Assembly: GCA_007026445.1 (NCBI GenBank)
Contig: VDMD01000001.1
Location: 1,984,001-2,048,000 of the forward strand
Source of the DNA: Schizophyllum amplum
Taxonomy: Eukaryota > Basidiomycota > Agaricomycetes > Agaricales > Schizophyllaceae
Direction: 5' to 3'
DNA: 64,000 bases
Shown in pieces: positions 12,471-24,142 of the stretch (its first letter is position 1; every line of letters starts with the position of its first letter). A model generated the notes under the pieces. The model had not been told where the DNA came from, made no database searches, and worked only from the letters and a program-made list of their open reading frames with translations. Both the position numbers and the translations under genes were made by a program.

Positions 12471-13709
12471 TTACAGCGTCAGGTCAGCATCGCTGATCTC
12501 CGGTGCGGGCCTGCAGATGAAAGAGTCAACGACAAGCCTATTGTCGGAAGGGAAGCAGCAACGACGTACATGTCAGGGTTGTAGATAGCGAGGCCGCCTA
12601 GGGTGCACGACAGGCCGTCCGCGCTCAAGGCCGAGTTCTTGGACTTGTACGCGTCGGCTGTCTCGGGTAGAACGCAGACGGAGCTGTCCATGGCCTTGTC
12701 TGCGACCAGTACGGTGTTGTAGAAGAAGGCCTGCAAAGGTGGAGTGCGATGTCAGAACTATGGGGAGGAGACGAGCAAGAATACGTACAGGGAAGGACCA
12801 GTCTGTCTTGGACTGGTCGGTGGGGTTCTCGACGATGAGCTCGCCCCAGCTCTGCAGCTGGCCGCCGAGATCCTTCTCGAAAGCTGAGATGACATTAGAC
12901 CTACAGAAGTGGGAGCGGGAAGTGCAGTAGCGGAGAATACGTACAGACGGTCTGATTGTTGTTGGAAAGGTTGACGCAGGTCTGATCCCAGGTGGACGCC
13001 GTGCCGTCCTTGAGCTGCATTGTGCAGGCGACGAGGTCCTCCGGGTCGACTTCCTATGGTATCACGTCAACTGTCGGTTCAAGACGAACGACAGGCATCA
13101 ACTGACCATAACATCACCTCCAAAGCAACCCTACAGATGAAGACGAAGTCAGTAATCCGCATGAATAGGCTAAGGGTGATACTGACGTTGTAGTCTCCAT
13201 TGACACCGACGTAGACGCCGCTGATGTACCACTGATCCTCGGGATGATCACCTGGAACGCAGCTGGACCATGGTAAGCGCGCCGTATCTGACCACAGATG
13301 CGGCAAACACATACGATGGGCCGTACGTCAGCACAGGTTGGAGGACCTGTTCGATGTCTTAATACGCGTGCCACGTTCATCAAGAAACTCGGTGACATAC
13401 ACCGTTACCAACGCCCGCCGGGTCGCCGTTAGCCTCGTTCAGCGCATTGCCGGGCTGGATACCAGGCCAGATGAACAGAGTCTGGCCATCCAGGTCGTTC
13501 GCGGGGATCGCAGGGACCTTCATAGTGGTCGCGAGCTCTGAAGAATATGTGAATGAGTTGAGTATGCCAGAGTGCGCGACAGTGTGCTACGCACTCGTGA
13601 TGTGAGTGCCCTCAGCCAAGTACCAGCTGGGGCCGGTCCAGGTTACACCAAGGACGCTCGGGAGGAGCATGGAAGCCGTAGCGGCGAGGGTGAACGAGGA
13701 GCCGTGCAT
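12471..13709 (-). CDS. Secreted protein, copy A of a tandem pair (possible concanavalin-fold, G1-peptidase-like)
   Basis: Family not firmly recognised. The protein has a secretory leader (MHGSSFTLAATASMLLPSVL) and is split by many short introns. In order: TWTGPSWYLAEG, TTMKVPAIPAN, GQTLFIWPGIQPGN, VLQPVLTYGPSC, EDQWYISGVYV, GCFGG, EDLVACTMQLKDG, SWGELIVENP, PAFFYNTVLV and SADGLSCTLGGLAIYNP. The last intron (from a GTACGT donor near 12570 to a CTGCAG acceptor) leads to a tail ISDADLTL that matches copy B. The order VLQPVL ... GELIVE resembles the Gln and Glu blocks of eqolisin (G1) peptidases (ILQTG and AEWIVE) and their beta-sandwich layout. That link is only an inference; a lectin-like role is equally possible. 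Confidence 0.75.
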
Positions 13710-14216
13710 CGTGCAGGATACGACCTGAGGGTAAAGGAGGGACAAAGGGAGGGGGAGGAACGGTAGCGGGGACGAGTCGATTGAACGGTAGTCCAGCGCC
13801 CAAATGTCTCTTTATATGCGGCGGCGGCGACGCGCGCCCTTCACACATACGGTCAATTCATTTTTGGCTGTCACCCCGACCGCACGACGCAGATGAGCAC
13901 TGCCCCGGTCAATTCTATCAAAGTACCACCATCAGCAACATCGAACACCGGACGTTGCGCACCCATACGGTGGTAACCGGAGGTGACAAGGCATGCGACG
14001 CGGGCACACCTCGAAGTTGAACTTCAACCTCTCGAAGACCTTACCCAGGACCTGCCGTGACCCGGGCGCCTATCAAAGACTGAGCGCTGGGCGGTAGCTG
14101 AGCATTCTGTTGTTCTCTGCTGTCAACAAAACCGATCGAGAACGATTGCGTTTGGAGGCACAAAGCGTAATTCAGATTACTGATGAAAAGGTATTAGATT
14201 AGATTGTGGGAAGGCT
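13710..14216. other. Spacer between tandem secreted-protein genes
   Basis: About 500 bases holding the promoter of copy A and the 3' end of copy B. No further gene was seen. Confidence 0.5.
13811..13817 (-). promoter_or_regulatory. TATA-like box of secreted protein copy A
   Basis: ATATAAA on the minus strand, about 100 bases upstream of the ATG at 13709. A similar element sits at the same distance from copy B, which supports both starts. Confidence 0.5.
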
Positions 14217-15463
14217 TCAAGCAGTCGGTAGCGTCAGATCCTCATCCGTGATCTCAGGCTTCGTCCTTCTGCGTCGAAGCAGCGTGTCAATAGGAAGTCC
14301 CTGACGCACGAAGACAGAAGACGCACGATGGGTTGAAAACGCCTATGCCGCCAAGCGTGCAGGTCAAGCCATCTGCGCTGAGCGCCGAGTCCTTGGAGAC
14401 GTAGCCAGGATCGGACTCGGGAATGATGCAGGTGTATTCTGCCATGACGTTGTCGGTAGTGAACTCCAGGTTGTAGAAGAAGGCCTGGGTGCGAGTTGTA
14501 TAGTTGATCAGCATAAACGAATGTAAGAGGCGGAAAAACGTACGGGGAAGTCCCAGTTAGTGAGGGATATCTCGTTGGTCGTCTCGACGATGAGCTCTCC
14601 CCAGCTTTGGAGTTGACCGTCCAGGTCGAACTGGAAAGCTAGAGACTCCGATTAGTAGATAGTAGCAGACAAAATTAGAAGTACATACAGACGCTTTCAT
14701 CATTGGACTGGTTGACGCAAGTCTGATTCCAGACGGCAACTGTCCCGTTCTCGAGCTCCATGGTGCATTCGACGAGATCGTCGGGTTGTAGAGCCTGTGA
14801 ACCAGCCACGGGTCAGCCAGGGTTACCTGGCAATCCGCAAATCGTGCTTACCATGAGGTCCCCGCCAAAGCAGCCCTAGCGACGATGCTTAGGTCAGATG
14901 TGGAAAGAAAGAGAAGAAAAAGCCCGCATTACTCACAGAGAACTCGGAATTCGACGTGTACGTGTTGACATATTGAGCGCTGATCCACCACTGATTGTCG
15001 GGTTGTGTGCCGGGAGCACATCTGCCCAATCATTTTTTTGAACTGCGCGCGACACGTCAAAGCGAGGCTTACGATAGACCCCAAGTGAGAACGGGCTGCA
15101 AAACCTGTACAAGCTTCAGAAAGTGCGAGATACGAATAGTAGAGGCCACTTACGCCGTTACCAACTCCAGCTGGGTCTCCGTTTGTCTCGTCTAGGGCGT
15201 TGCCTGGCTGTATACCCGGCCAGATGAAGAGGGTCTGGCCAGTCAAGTTGGAGGGGATAGCCGGGACCTTCATGGTCACGGCAAGACCTGTTGGAACATA
15301 CACTTGAGTATCAAGGATACGGCTGAGTAGTCTCAACCCACTTACGTTGAATATGCACGTCCGTCTCTAGGAACCAGTTAGGCCCAAAAAAATCGGCAAA
15401 AGCGCCAGGCGCGACGGCGACCAGCGCAAGAAGGGAAGTCGAGAATGCGCGTAGACCAGGCAT
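14217..15463 (-). CDS. Secreted protein, copy B of a tandem pair (possible concanavalin-fold, G1-peptidase-like)
   Basis: Paralogue of the neighbouring copy A, in the same orientation and with matching introns. The leader is MPGLRAFSTSLLALVAVAPG followed by AFADFFGPNWFLE. Shared blocks: VTMKVPAIPSN, GQTLFIWPGIQPGN, VLQPVLTWG, DNQWWISAQYV, GCFGGDLM, DDLVECTMELENG, SWGELIVET, PAFFYNLEF and SADGLTCTLGG; the tail is PEITDEDLTLPTA. There are several N-glycosylation sites (SNLTG, ENGTV, NQTC, NQSND), so a secreted glycoprotein is likely. The two copies are clearly diverged at protein level, so the duplication is not recent. Function unknown; a G1-like or lectin-like beta-sandwich is my inference. 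Confidence 0.75.
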
Positions 15464-15554
15464 AGCTTCAGAGGTGTGGGCAAAGCCAAGATCCAAGCAG
15501 GAAGTAATGCTGGTGGACAGGGCGGGCGGGGATCTGTCGTCTCGCCTACTGCTC

Positions 15555-15562
15555 TTTATATA
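15555..15562 (-). promoter_or_regulatory. TATA-like box of secreted protein copy B
   Basis: TATATAAA on the minus strand, about 95 bases upstream of the ATG at 15463, in the same relative place as for copy A. Confidence 0.5.
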
Positions 15563-15993
15563 CTCACGGGCTGTATCTACGCGCGGCTTAAAGCTTCCGT
15601 GCGTTGATCCGACGGAGGGCGAGCAGAGCGACCAGGTCGTCATGAAGACCACATGAGGACGAAGAAGTGCTCAGAAACTGAGAAAGCGCTTGAGCGTTGA
15701 CGCAAACTAGGCACCTACGGGAAAGAACCTATCGCGCGGGCCGGCAGTTTCCCTGGCTCTCTGTCTGAGTTCAGCGAGTGCATTACAACAGCAGTATCCT
15801 CGGAGTCCACCAGTCGGGGCTGCGAACGGGCCTCGACAGCGAGGCGGGAGCGGAAGCCGTGCGGGCCGGGGATGACGGCCCACGCTGTTATCACACGTGA
15901 TCGTGACAGATACGCGACGCGTCGAAATTGAAATTGCCATTCGGACGCGAAATTCACCACGGTCCACTCTTCACCATCGTCTCGGGGACCGTC
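15563..15993. promoter_or_regulatory. Divergent spacer before the TPP1-like gene
   Basis: About 430 bases between the secreted-protein promoter and the plus-strand telomere gene. Frames on the minus strand here look non-coding. No specific site was identified. Confidence 0.4.
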
Positions 15994-18900
15994 ATGTCCA
16001 ACACACTGAATCCCTGGATCAAGGCTTTTCTCGAAGGCATTGCAGAAGAACTTGGAGCACAAGTTTGGAAGGCTAAGCCAGTGAAGAAGAAGGTTCAAAT
16101 CATCGAGGTAGGCGTGCACCAGCCTGAGACAACTGTGATACTGACCATATGCCGCTCCAGTTCAAGACTTTCCCGAAAGACGGCGAAGACGCTTTCATCT
16201 GGGCACAAGTATCAGACAAGGAGCACCAGATACCGATTCGCTTTAGCAAGGACTCTGTGGCTGCCCTCCGAGAGTAAGCGCCCATTCCGTGGCAGAAGAA
16301 TTTATCTAAGCTTCCTACGTACAGTCGCAAAGGCAAGAAGACAGCACTTGCTAGAGTTACGGTCAAACCTATGCTTGCTCGCGTTCCCCGTGGCCCAATA
16401 GAGTCTGGAATCTCAAGCCAAGAGCATCTGGTGCTGGACTGTAGTGAGGTCGAGCTTGCGGGTAGTTTCGGGCAAGCTGTGTTCGGAAATCCGCAGCCTA
16501 TTGAGCGACATAGAAAGCTGCGAGATTGGGTCGCCGCCTTGAGAGAGGGCGGAGGAGCAGGGTCGGTCTTACACTGTCTATATCGCGAATGCCGACCTGA
16601 TACCCAGGATAGCAATATTCTCAAGCAACGCAAAGAGGAGGAAGTAGAGCAGGCCTCCAGCCGAGCAGCTCAGAGGTTACCTTCTCCCCTGCCGCCGCCT
16701 CCATTGAAGGCGTCAGTGACCACCACTGAACCGGAAGCTCCACTGCAAACTCAGAAACCTGCCAAATCTGTACGTGTAGGCATATGTGCGCCAGCGTCTG
16801 CTCATGTCTACTTCAGTCAACCGAAGACGATTTCGCGTCTTTTTCGCCTACTGCACAGGCCATCTACGACAGGTATCGTGCAAAAACGGATGCTGGAAAG
16901 CAAGACGAGCAACGACATTCACCTGCCGCGCGAGTCACTGACGGCAGGAACTCTATCGACAAGGATGCCACAATGGACGACGAAGACGAGCAAGCACAGC
17001 CACCTCGGAAAAAGCGAAAAGTAGACCCCAGTATGTCTTGACATTATCCTATTGCCGATTTCTGTCACGCGTCCTTATGACTTACCTCTAGCGCATCTTT
17101 TTGCCGTCAGCTCTCAGCCATCGAGCGACGATGAGCCCATTCCTTGGGAACCGACACCTGAGCGGGATGATCAAGACCATCATATGGACGTCGACGAAGT
17201 AGATGATACGATGACTGCGCAGATGATCGAGGAAAGGTCCGGATCCCCACAAGCGACGGCGAAGTCTCAGCAAACGACAGCGAACTCTCAGCATGCAACG
17301 TCGAACTCCCAGCCAGCAACGGCGGGGTCTCAACCGGTGGCGACAAGTTCCCAGCCAGCGACCACAAACTCCCAGAACTCAGCGGGCAACACGTCTTTGA
17401 CGAAACGGTTCCCGCCGAATCAGCTCGCAATGCGCGAGAGCAACGAACGATTGTTACGAGACGGGCGACCAATGCGAGGCGAGGGGTCAATGCGAGATAC
17501 GACCGGGCCGCCGACATCGACCGCGGAGAACGAGTGGCGCTCACCGGCGAAGACGCAGTCGAGCAAACAGTCGGGAACCCAGGGCGCGACAGCGTTGCTG
17601 AGCCCAGCGGTTTGGTTGCCAAGCCCGGCGGCACCGATGCAGAGTCCGGCGGCCTTTGCACGGAGCCCGGCCTTGTCGACGCAGAGTCCAGCGCTGAGAA
17701 ACATGCAGTCGGCACTGAACAGTCCGATGGTTGTTCAGCAGAGCCCCGTGGTGGTGCAGCAAAGTACGGCAGCAGGGGATAGCCCGGACGTGGCGTCATC
17801 TACTGCGGCGACCCAGGGCTCTGCGTCGCATCCGCGGGACGCACCGTCATCGGAGCAAAGTCCAAAGGAGGCTTCGGTACGCAATGAAGCTCAAGTCCGT
17901 GCTCAGGACTCCTCAGCGCCAGAGCAGGGTCCACAGGGTTCGTCGCGCGAGGACGTTCCACCGCGCGAGGAGGGCTCATCGCGCAAGGAGGGTGCACTAC
18001 GCAGCCCGCAACCGAATCTCGCGCAGACGATGTCCGCGCAGCTGTCGCGCCGCGTGCCGCCTCCAGCGAAGCCCCCCATACCGCGTCTCGACCGCAATGC
18101 GCCGGCGACGATTCTGGTCCCGGACTCGGACGTGTCGTATTCGAACTCGCAGCCCTCGCAGCCGTCACAGCCGTTTTCGCAGCCGTCACAATCGTTTTCG
18201 CAGCCGTCCCAACCCTCAAAGCCCTCGAAGCCTCCTTCGCAGCCGTCCAAGCAGCCTTTCCCTTCGGTATCTCGGGATCAGTCATCTGTCGTTCGTCAAC
18301 CGAATGCCGGCCCAGCGTCACGGCCTCGACACACCCCGCCCGCTGCATCACGGTCAAAGGCCGCTGCATCACGGTCGACGGCTGTTGCATCCCAGCCAAA
18401 GCCTGTCGCACTGCAGTCAAAGGCTGTCGCACCGCAGCCGCAGCCTGTCGCACCGCAGCCAAAACCTAGCGCATCTCGGTTAGAGTCTGTGGCATCCCGT
18501 TCAGAGCCGGTGGCATCCCGGTCAAGACCCGTCCCTGAGGACGATGTACTAGAAATCAGCGACGACAGCACAGATGAGGACTATGTCCTTGAGACGGACG
18601 AGGATGATGCCATGGACGAGGACGCGGATGAGGCCATGGACGGGGGCGGCGAGGGCGAGGGTGAGGCCGACGGTGAAGACGGTGGCATAGGCGCGGACGA
18701 GGACAACGGTATGCAAGAAGCCGAAGACGCAGGAACCGACGCCAAAGATGCGGGCATCGGCGCCGATGCGGAGGCCGAGTACGACTTATACGACTTGTTC
18801 GACGCGGACTTCCCTATTTGTCTGGAGGCGTGCAAGACGCCGGCACATTCGCAGCGCGTGGGCGAGTCGCAACATGCTCCTCAGGGATCTCAGCGCGCGC

Positions 18901-19865
18901 GTCCAAATTCGCAACGCGCAGCGGCACCGCAGCAGCGGACACAGCTGAGCTCGCAGCGTACCGACAACAAGACATCGAAAAGTGGCACGACCGTGAAGCC
19001 TAGCTCGCGCGCCGCCCGGCCTGCCGACCAGAGGAGCTCCAATGCGACTCAGGGGAAGAATGTCCAGCCAAATAAGGCAGATACGAGTAGACCCGGCGGA
19101 GAGCGAATATATGAAGCGAGCGATGCGGGGGGCAAGCGCACTTCTGGTCCGAGCTCGAGGACAGCGCTGGCCGGACCGAGCCGTCAGAAAAATCCCCAGC
19201 CTGCGGCAAACGCTCAAGCACCTCGTCGAGCGTCTAGCAGTAATGCGTCTGCGCCACAATCGGATTTGGAGATGGACGAAGACGATATGCAGACGAAGAG
19301 CAAGCTCTTTGCAATTCCTACCCGCGAGAAGATGCCCCAGCTTGACTTCGGTCACAAGCCGCGAGCGGGGCCTTCGACTGCTCCAAGCCCCGCCTTGCCG
19401 CTGCACCAAGACGTATTCTCTGCAACACAGCTGGTCCCCCACGACGCAGAGGCGTGGCGTGCGCCATCCTTCCAGCAGAAGAACAACTTAATGTCGGCGC
19501 CCACAGACAAAGGCAAGAGAAGGGCACTGGTACCCGGCGCCGGCCCACCGCAATCGATATCGGGATCGCTGAAGAAGCGCGCGCGCAAGGAAGGTCATGC
19601 GGGCACCGAGGCGAGGCCCGCGAATCGCTTGAAGCGCAAGCGTGAAGATGCGGGAGGGCCCCTGGAATCGTTGTACAAGGACTTCGACATGATGGATCGC
19701 GATGCGGAGGAGGGCAAGTACGCGAACAGCTGGCTTACTTGGGGGGAGGTGTCAGAGATTCTACTGTTCGTCGGGCGGCGGCGTGAGGCACGACGGCTGG
19801 CCGCAGAGGAAGAGAAGGAGGTGGTGCGGCTGGCTACGACCTTATCCCGCGCGCGCTCGGATTGA
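15994..19865 (+). CDS. TPP1/Tpz1-like shelterin protein with long disordered tail
   Basis: N-terminal OB-fold of the TPP1/Est3 type, which recruits and regulates telomerase at chromosome ends within shelterin. Exons 15994-16107, 16161-16273, 16325-16769, 16817-17030 and 17092-19865 give 1219 aa. The start LNPWIKAFLEGIAEELG matches the family's L-x-PWI opening; then VQIIEFKTFPKDGEDAF, WAQVSDKEHQIPIRFS, LDCSEVEL and a run ending near residue 190. An SV40-like nuclear signal (PPRKKRKVDP) lies near residue 293. The rest is disordered: Ser/Gln-rich repeats (SQPAT type), SPA repeats, QPSQPS repeats, an acidic stretch near 18590-18790 and basic patches (KKRARK, RLKRKRED). A well-folded short block follows near the C-terminus (LESLYKDFDMMDRDAEEGKY). 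The length greatly exceeds animal TPP1. Family call is good; partner binding is inferred. Confidence 0.82.
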
Positions 19866-20516
19866 CGGCGCGGGGGCAGTAGTCGCGTGCAGCGGGGTGT
19901 GCTCCTCGTGACCGGCGCGGGATCCTATTGGTGGAGGGCGTTCATTGTACCACACGAGTCACATCGTTCTTCGCGCGTTCGCGTGCCGCATCGTTTTCGG
20001 ATACGAAGCAGCGAGCGAAGGCGGGTTGAGTAATCGGATTGAATGCAAGGCTACATCGATGCCGGCAGCTGGTTGCTGTTCATAAACAAACACTGCTGGG
20101 TCTGCGGGCGTCGACGCCTCGTTCACTTGTCGCCGCCATCGGACTTAGCCGCGCACCGGAAAAATAATGTGAAACGGGTAAGCCGGCGGGATACCAAAGG
20201 GCCAAATCAAATTAGGGATATGCGTGGGAAAATCCGCCATCTAAGGTGGTTCCCCGAGGGCGTGATTCTTCTTTTCGCCACCGTCGTCGTCGCCATCGTC
20301 GCCGCCGTCGCCGCCGCCATCGTCCTCACCGTCGTGGCCAGCGCGCACACTCTTATTTTTCTCTCCCACACAGCTCTCGGCCTCTTCTCTCGGGGCGCTT
20401 GCGTTGGCTCCCCGGACGTAAAACTGTCGCCCCGGCACCAGCGCCCATCCCCAACGCCGGGCGCTGCTGCACACGAACCGTCCCCGGATACCACCAGAGA
20501 CGGTTTGTTCCTTCTT
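19866..20516. other. Spacer with possible 5' extension of the coiled-coil gene
   Basis: An open plus frame runs from 20043 into the next gene and encodes one hydrophobic stretch (LLFATVVVAIVAAVAAA) built on GCC/GTC-type triplet repeats around 20275-20335. It may be coding, or a 5'UTR with a triplet repeat; I start the gene at the ATG at 20517. Confidence 0.4.
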
Positions 20517-23294
20517 ATGGGTCTGCTCGCTGGAGGACTCGGCTACGCTGTCTCGCGGCAGCCGCTGTCCAACCTGCTCGGCGCGATCTGGGCCAACGGC
20601 GACATCAGGACCTTTGTCTGCGCCGTCGTCTTTGTTATAGTTTTCATTATTCTCGGTCAGTAGCCCCCTTAATCCATACCCGGTTGCTCGGACTTGCGCG
20701 CGTGTGTCGCGCCTTCCGGCTGTCCGCCCGCGCCCCTTTCGCTTGCTGACTCCCCGTCTGCTCCCTTTAGCATACCTCACCAACCCCACCGAAACATCTT
20801 TCCGTGCATATCTCACAGAACAATCGTTCCGCCAGCACCTCAGTCGCCTGGATGACACCACCGACGAGGAGAGCCTGCAGTTGATCGACAAGACGCGTCA
20901 AGTTCGCCGCGCTTCCCCAGACAATCGTTCACTCTTTCACTTCGCCAGCCGCGCGTCCGTGTCTCTCCGCACTCCCAAACATGTCTTTCATAGTTTTGGC
21001 ATCTTCACTATCGCCGCCATTCTTCCCATGTCGAAGGGCGGCAAGGCATCATGCTCAACAAACGATCACGATGGATCGATGATTACCGATTCATGGTATC
21101 TCGGCGCGTTTGGCAGATGGTGGAGGGGTGGTCCTTTCGACACTTGGTACCAGGACGTAGTCGCTAGGTCCAACGACGAGGAAAGCTGGAGCTCGGGTAT
21201 TCTGGACATCAAGGGACCGGAGCGGCACGGTATGTTATTCGTCCGCGAATCCGAGCGCTGTCTTACATTTTTCTAGCTCTCCCTTTAACGAACAAACCTG
21301 TCGATCGCCTCACTCCCGCACGTGGCGCTCCTCCCAGGCTACGGAACCGCGATCGACCATCCCACCGAAGCAGTCAGCCGTCAGCACGTAGCTCGACGCC
21401 ACCACCGCTCCCCAAGTCGGCGTCTCTGCCTCTTCACTCGGCGCGCTCCCCGACGACACCGGAAAGGACGAACTTATTGCCCTCTTGTCAACCGTCATAC
21501 GTGCCACCGGAGCAGTACCCACTCAGACCGTCACCGAGCAAGTCACCATCGGCTTCTTCACTCTTTGATCATTCGCCGCACATACTCGAAGTGCTCCAAC
21601 AAATCACTGACACCAAGGCAAACGTGCACGAGTTGCGCACTCAGCTATCCGACTTCGAATCCATCGCAGCACAGGGTCACACGGCCCATCAGAGCGAGAT
21701 CGACGCCTTGCGGGAGAAGAAGCGTCAGGAGGATGCCACGAAGCAGGAGCTCAAGACTCGCACGAAGACGCTGGATGACTCCAAGCGCGCCGCGGAGGGA
21801 CACAAGCGCGACGCCGAGAAGAGGCTTAAGGCGACGCAGACCGCCCGTGATGACGCCAGCCGCCGCATAGATCACTTGGACCAGGAGATCACGACTCTTC
21901 AGCAGCAGTTGTCGGCCGAGCAGTTGCCTGCTCCCGAGAATCCGCAGACGCCCACAGATCTCAAGGAGACGCTCGAACAGCGTCGCCACGAGGTCAGCGT
22001 CGCGGAGGACGTCGTCGCTGCTTTGAACACCCGCGCCAAGGAGCTGGAGGACAAGTTGGCCGAGGGGCGTGCGAAGCTCAAGGTCATGCACGACCGCGCT
22101 GAGACCAAGCTGCCGAGTAGGTTCCCATACTCAGGCGCGATCAGTCGTGAGAGCTCCAGCACGCTGTCGCACGAACGTGGATTATCGGAGCCGACCGAAG
22201 GCGCAGATCTATTGCCACCTTTCGAGCCTAACGCGTCGACGAGGTCGTCTCCGCGGCCGCTGCATCTGTCACTCGGCAGCCTGTCGAACTTCAATCTCAA
22301 CGGTCCACCCGCCACACCGGAGCAGCCACGTCATCAGTTCTCGCCGTTCGACGACGGGATGTCTCCCAGTCAGCCCATCAACTTCTCGCCGTTCGACTCT
22401 GATCACGCAAGCGTCTCGCCCTCGAGACTCATTTCGCCCAGCCATTCTCTGATTCCCTCTGGACTCATCTCGTCCATCGACAACACGGACCACTTCTCGC
22501 GCTCGTTCCAGTCGGAGAACGATGTTATCATGGATCGCGCCTGGCGCAACCGCAGCCACGAGCGGTTGGCATCGTCGCCCATCTCGCTGCGCACGGACAC
22601 CATCAGCGAAGGCAGCTTTGACAGCTTCGACCCGTTCAAGATACGCTTTCCGTCTGGGCTCGACCGTGGCAGCCTCCTCGACGGGTCCATGGGCGCCACG
22701 CTCAGTCTGCAGCGCACGCCCTCCGACCCGGCGTCTGCCACATCTTCAGACAAGACTGACTCCTTCGCCAAGTCTGACAAGGCGCCGTCCGCGTTCATGC
22801 GCGCGCTCTCCCGCGGCGACAAGGCGAAGAAGGGCCTCAACCCGGATGCGAAGGCGTTCAGCTTCCCAGGCAAGGCCATGGCGTCGCTCCTTCCGCCACG
22901 TCGCACTACGCAGCCCACGCACGCCTCGAAGCCATCCTTCGACGCGTTGAACCCGAACGGCATGGGCAGCATACCCTTCGTGCCGTCGTCGGACAGCGAG
23001 CAGCTGATCCGCGCCTTCGCGCCGTCCGCTGAGGAGCGGGAGGCACTGCAGCGCGTGCTCGGAGGGAGCACGAACACGTCGCTCGAGCGCCTGCCGAGCC
23101 TGAGCGATGTCTCGCCGCCCAGCGCGACGGGTCTGCGCCGCATGCTGCCGTCGTGGCTGCAGTCTTCGCCGGCGGCGGCCCCGCCGAAGCCCAAGTTCAG
23201 CCCATGGGGCGACGAGGATGACGAGGGCGGGAACAGGGTTCTGATCCATGACAATGCGCTGCTCCCTGACAAGGAGTTGGTCGAAGAGAAGTGA
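20517..23294 (+). CDS. Membrane-anchored coiled-coil protein, unknown family
   Basis: Not recognised. Three exons join in phase (20517-20655, 20771-21229, 21277-23294) to give 871 aa. The first exon encodes two hydrophobic helices (LLAGGLGYAV and TFVCAVVFVIVFIILG). Exon 2 carries AYLTNPTETSFRAYL, TEQSFRQHLSRLDD, a hydrophobic segment (FHSFGIFTIAAILPM) and WYLGAFGRWWRGGPFDTWYQ, which looks like a folded, conserved module. Exon 3 starts with a Pro/Ser/Arg linker, then a long coiled coil (about residues 275-460: LEVLQQITDTKANVHELR to DKLAEGRAKLKVMHDRAE), and ends in about 400 disordered residues with repeated SPFD-type motifs (HQFSPFDDG, INFSPFDSD). A membrane tether or organelle-contact role would fit the layout but is a guess. 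The start could lie upstream at 20043. Confidence 0.7.
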
Positions 23295-24142
23295 AGGGGG
23301 GAGATCATACGTGGTAATTTCGAGGACAATCTTGGTCGAGATAAATCCGCTTTGTCGTGTGGTTTAGAGGCCGGGTGGCTGGTCTGGCGGCGCCTGGTCC
23401 AAGTGTATATCAAGTATTGTTGCAATGTACGGGGCAGGGTGCAGGTTGCGCCTTTGCTACCATTATCTATACATATAAACGTTCACGACCCTTTATGATC
23501 CCTGGTTGGAACATTCTGAGGATCAAGAGACTGAACCGGGGAGGAGTGTGTGAGCGCGGGTGAGGACAAAAGGGTCAGTGACTTGTTGCGGAAGTCAGTT
23601 GACGAGCTCATTGTTCTCAAACGGGATACACCGAACAGGAATATCGACCAAGAAAAATTTTGTATTGTCGTCAACACGTCGTGCACCTTCGTACCCGGGT
23701 CGTAAGCAGCAGATAAATATCTAGGTAAGAAGTGGGGAGCTGGAGGCACGACCTAACCGATTCCAGACAAGGCCCTATACCAGTACACCTGCGGGAACAC
23801 ATTCTGTTAACGAGCGTGCGGCGCCACCAAGCTGGACGGGCGTGAATCCATAACTGAAAGATATACACGAGAACGACTGCGTGCGCCCGGGTGAGCGCGG
23901 TAACGTTACGTATAAAATGGGTTGGTAGCGCATTATATAGGGTGCTGGCAGCGCGTGCATCCAGCAGAGGGATCGGCAGCAGCGATCGAGAGCGAATAGT
24001 GTGCGGGTACGGTAGTGCGTGCGGTGGGTGGAGGCAGTATAGTGCAGTGTGCGTGCGTTGAGACATGCGTGCGGGATTGCAGGGTATCGAGTGTATGTAC
24101 CGAATGTCCGGGAGGCAAGATGGGAGCAGCGGGACGCCATTA
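23295..24142. other. Convergent spacer, no gene seen
   Basis: About 850 bases between two convergent stop codons. Minus-strand frames at 23671-24248 overlap in several frames and look like shadows; nothing recognisable. Confidence 0.5.

Noticed and set aside
17731..18483. Arg-rich open frame inside the TPP1-like gene
   Set aside because: It is an alternate-frame shadow of the Ser/Gln/Pro repeats; no independent start or splice signals.
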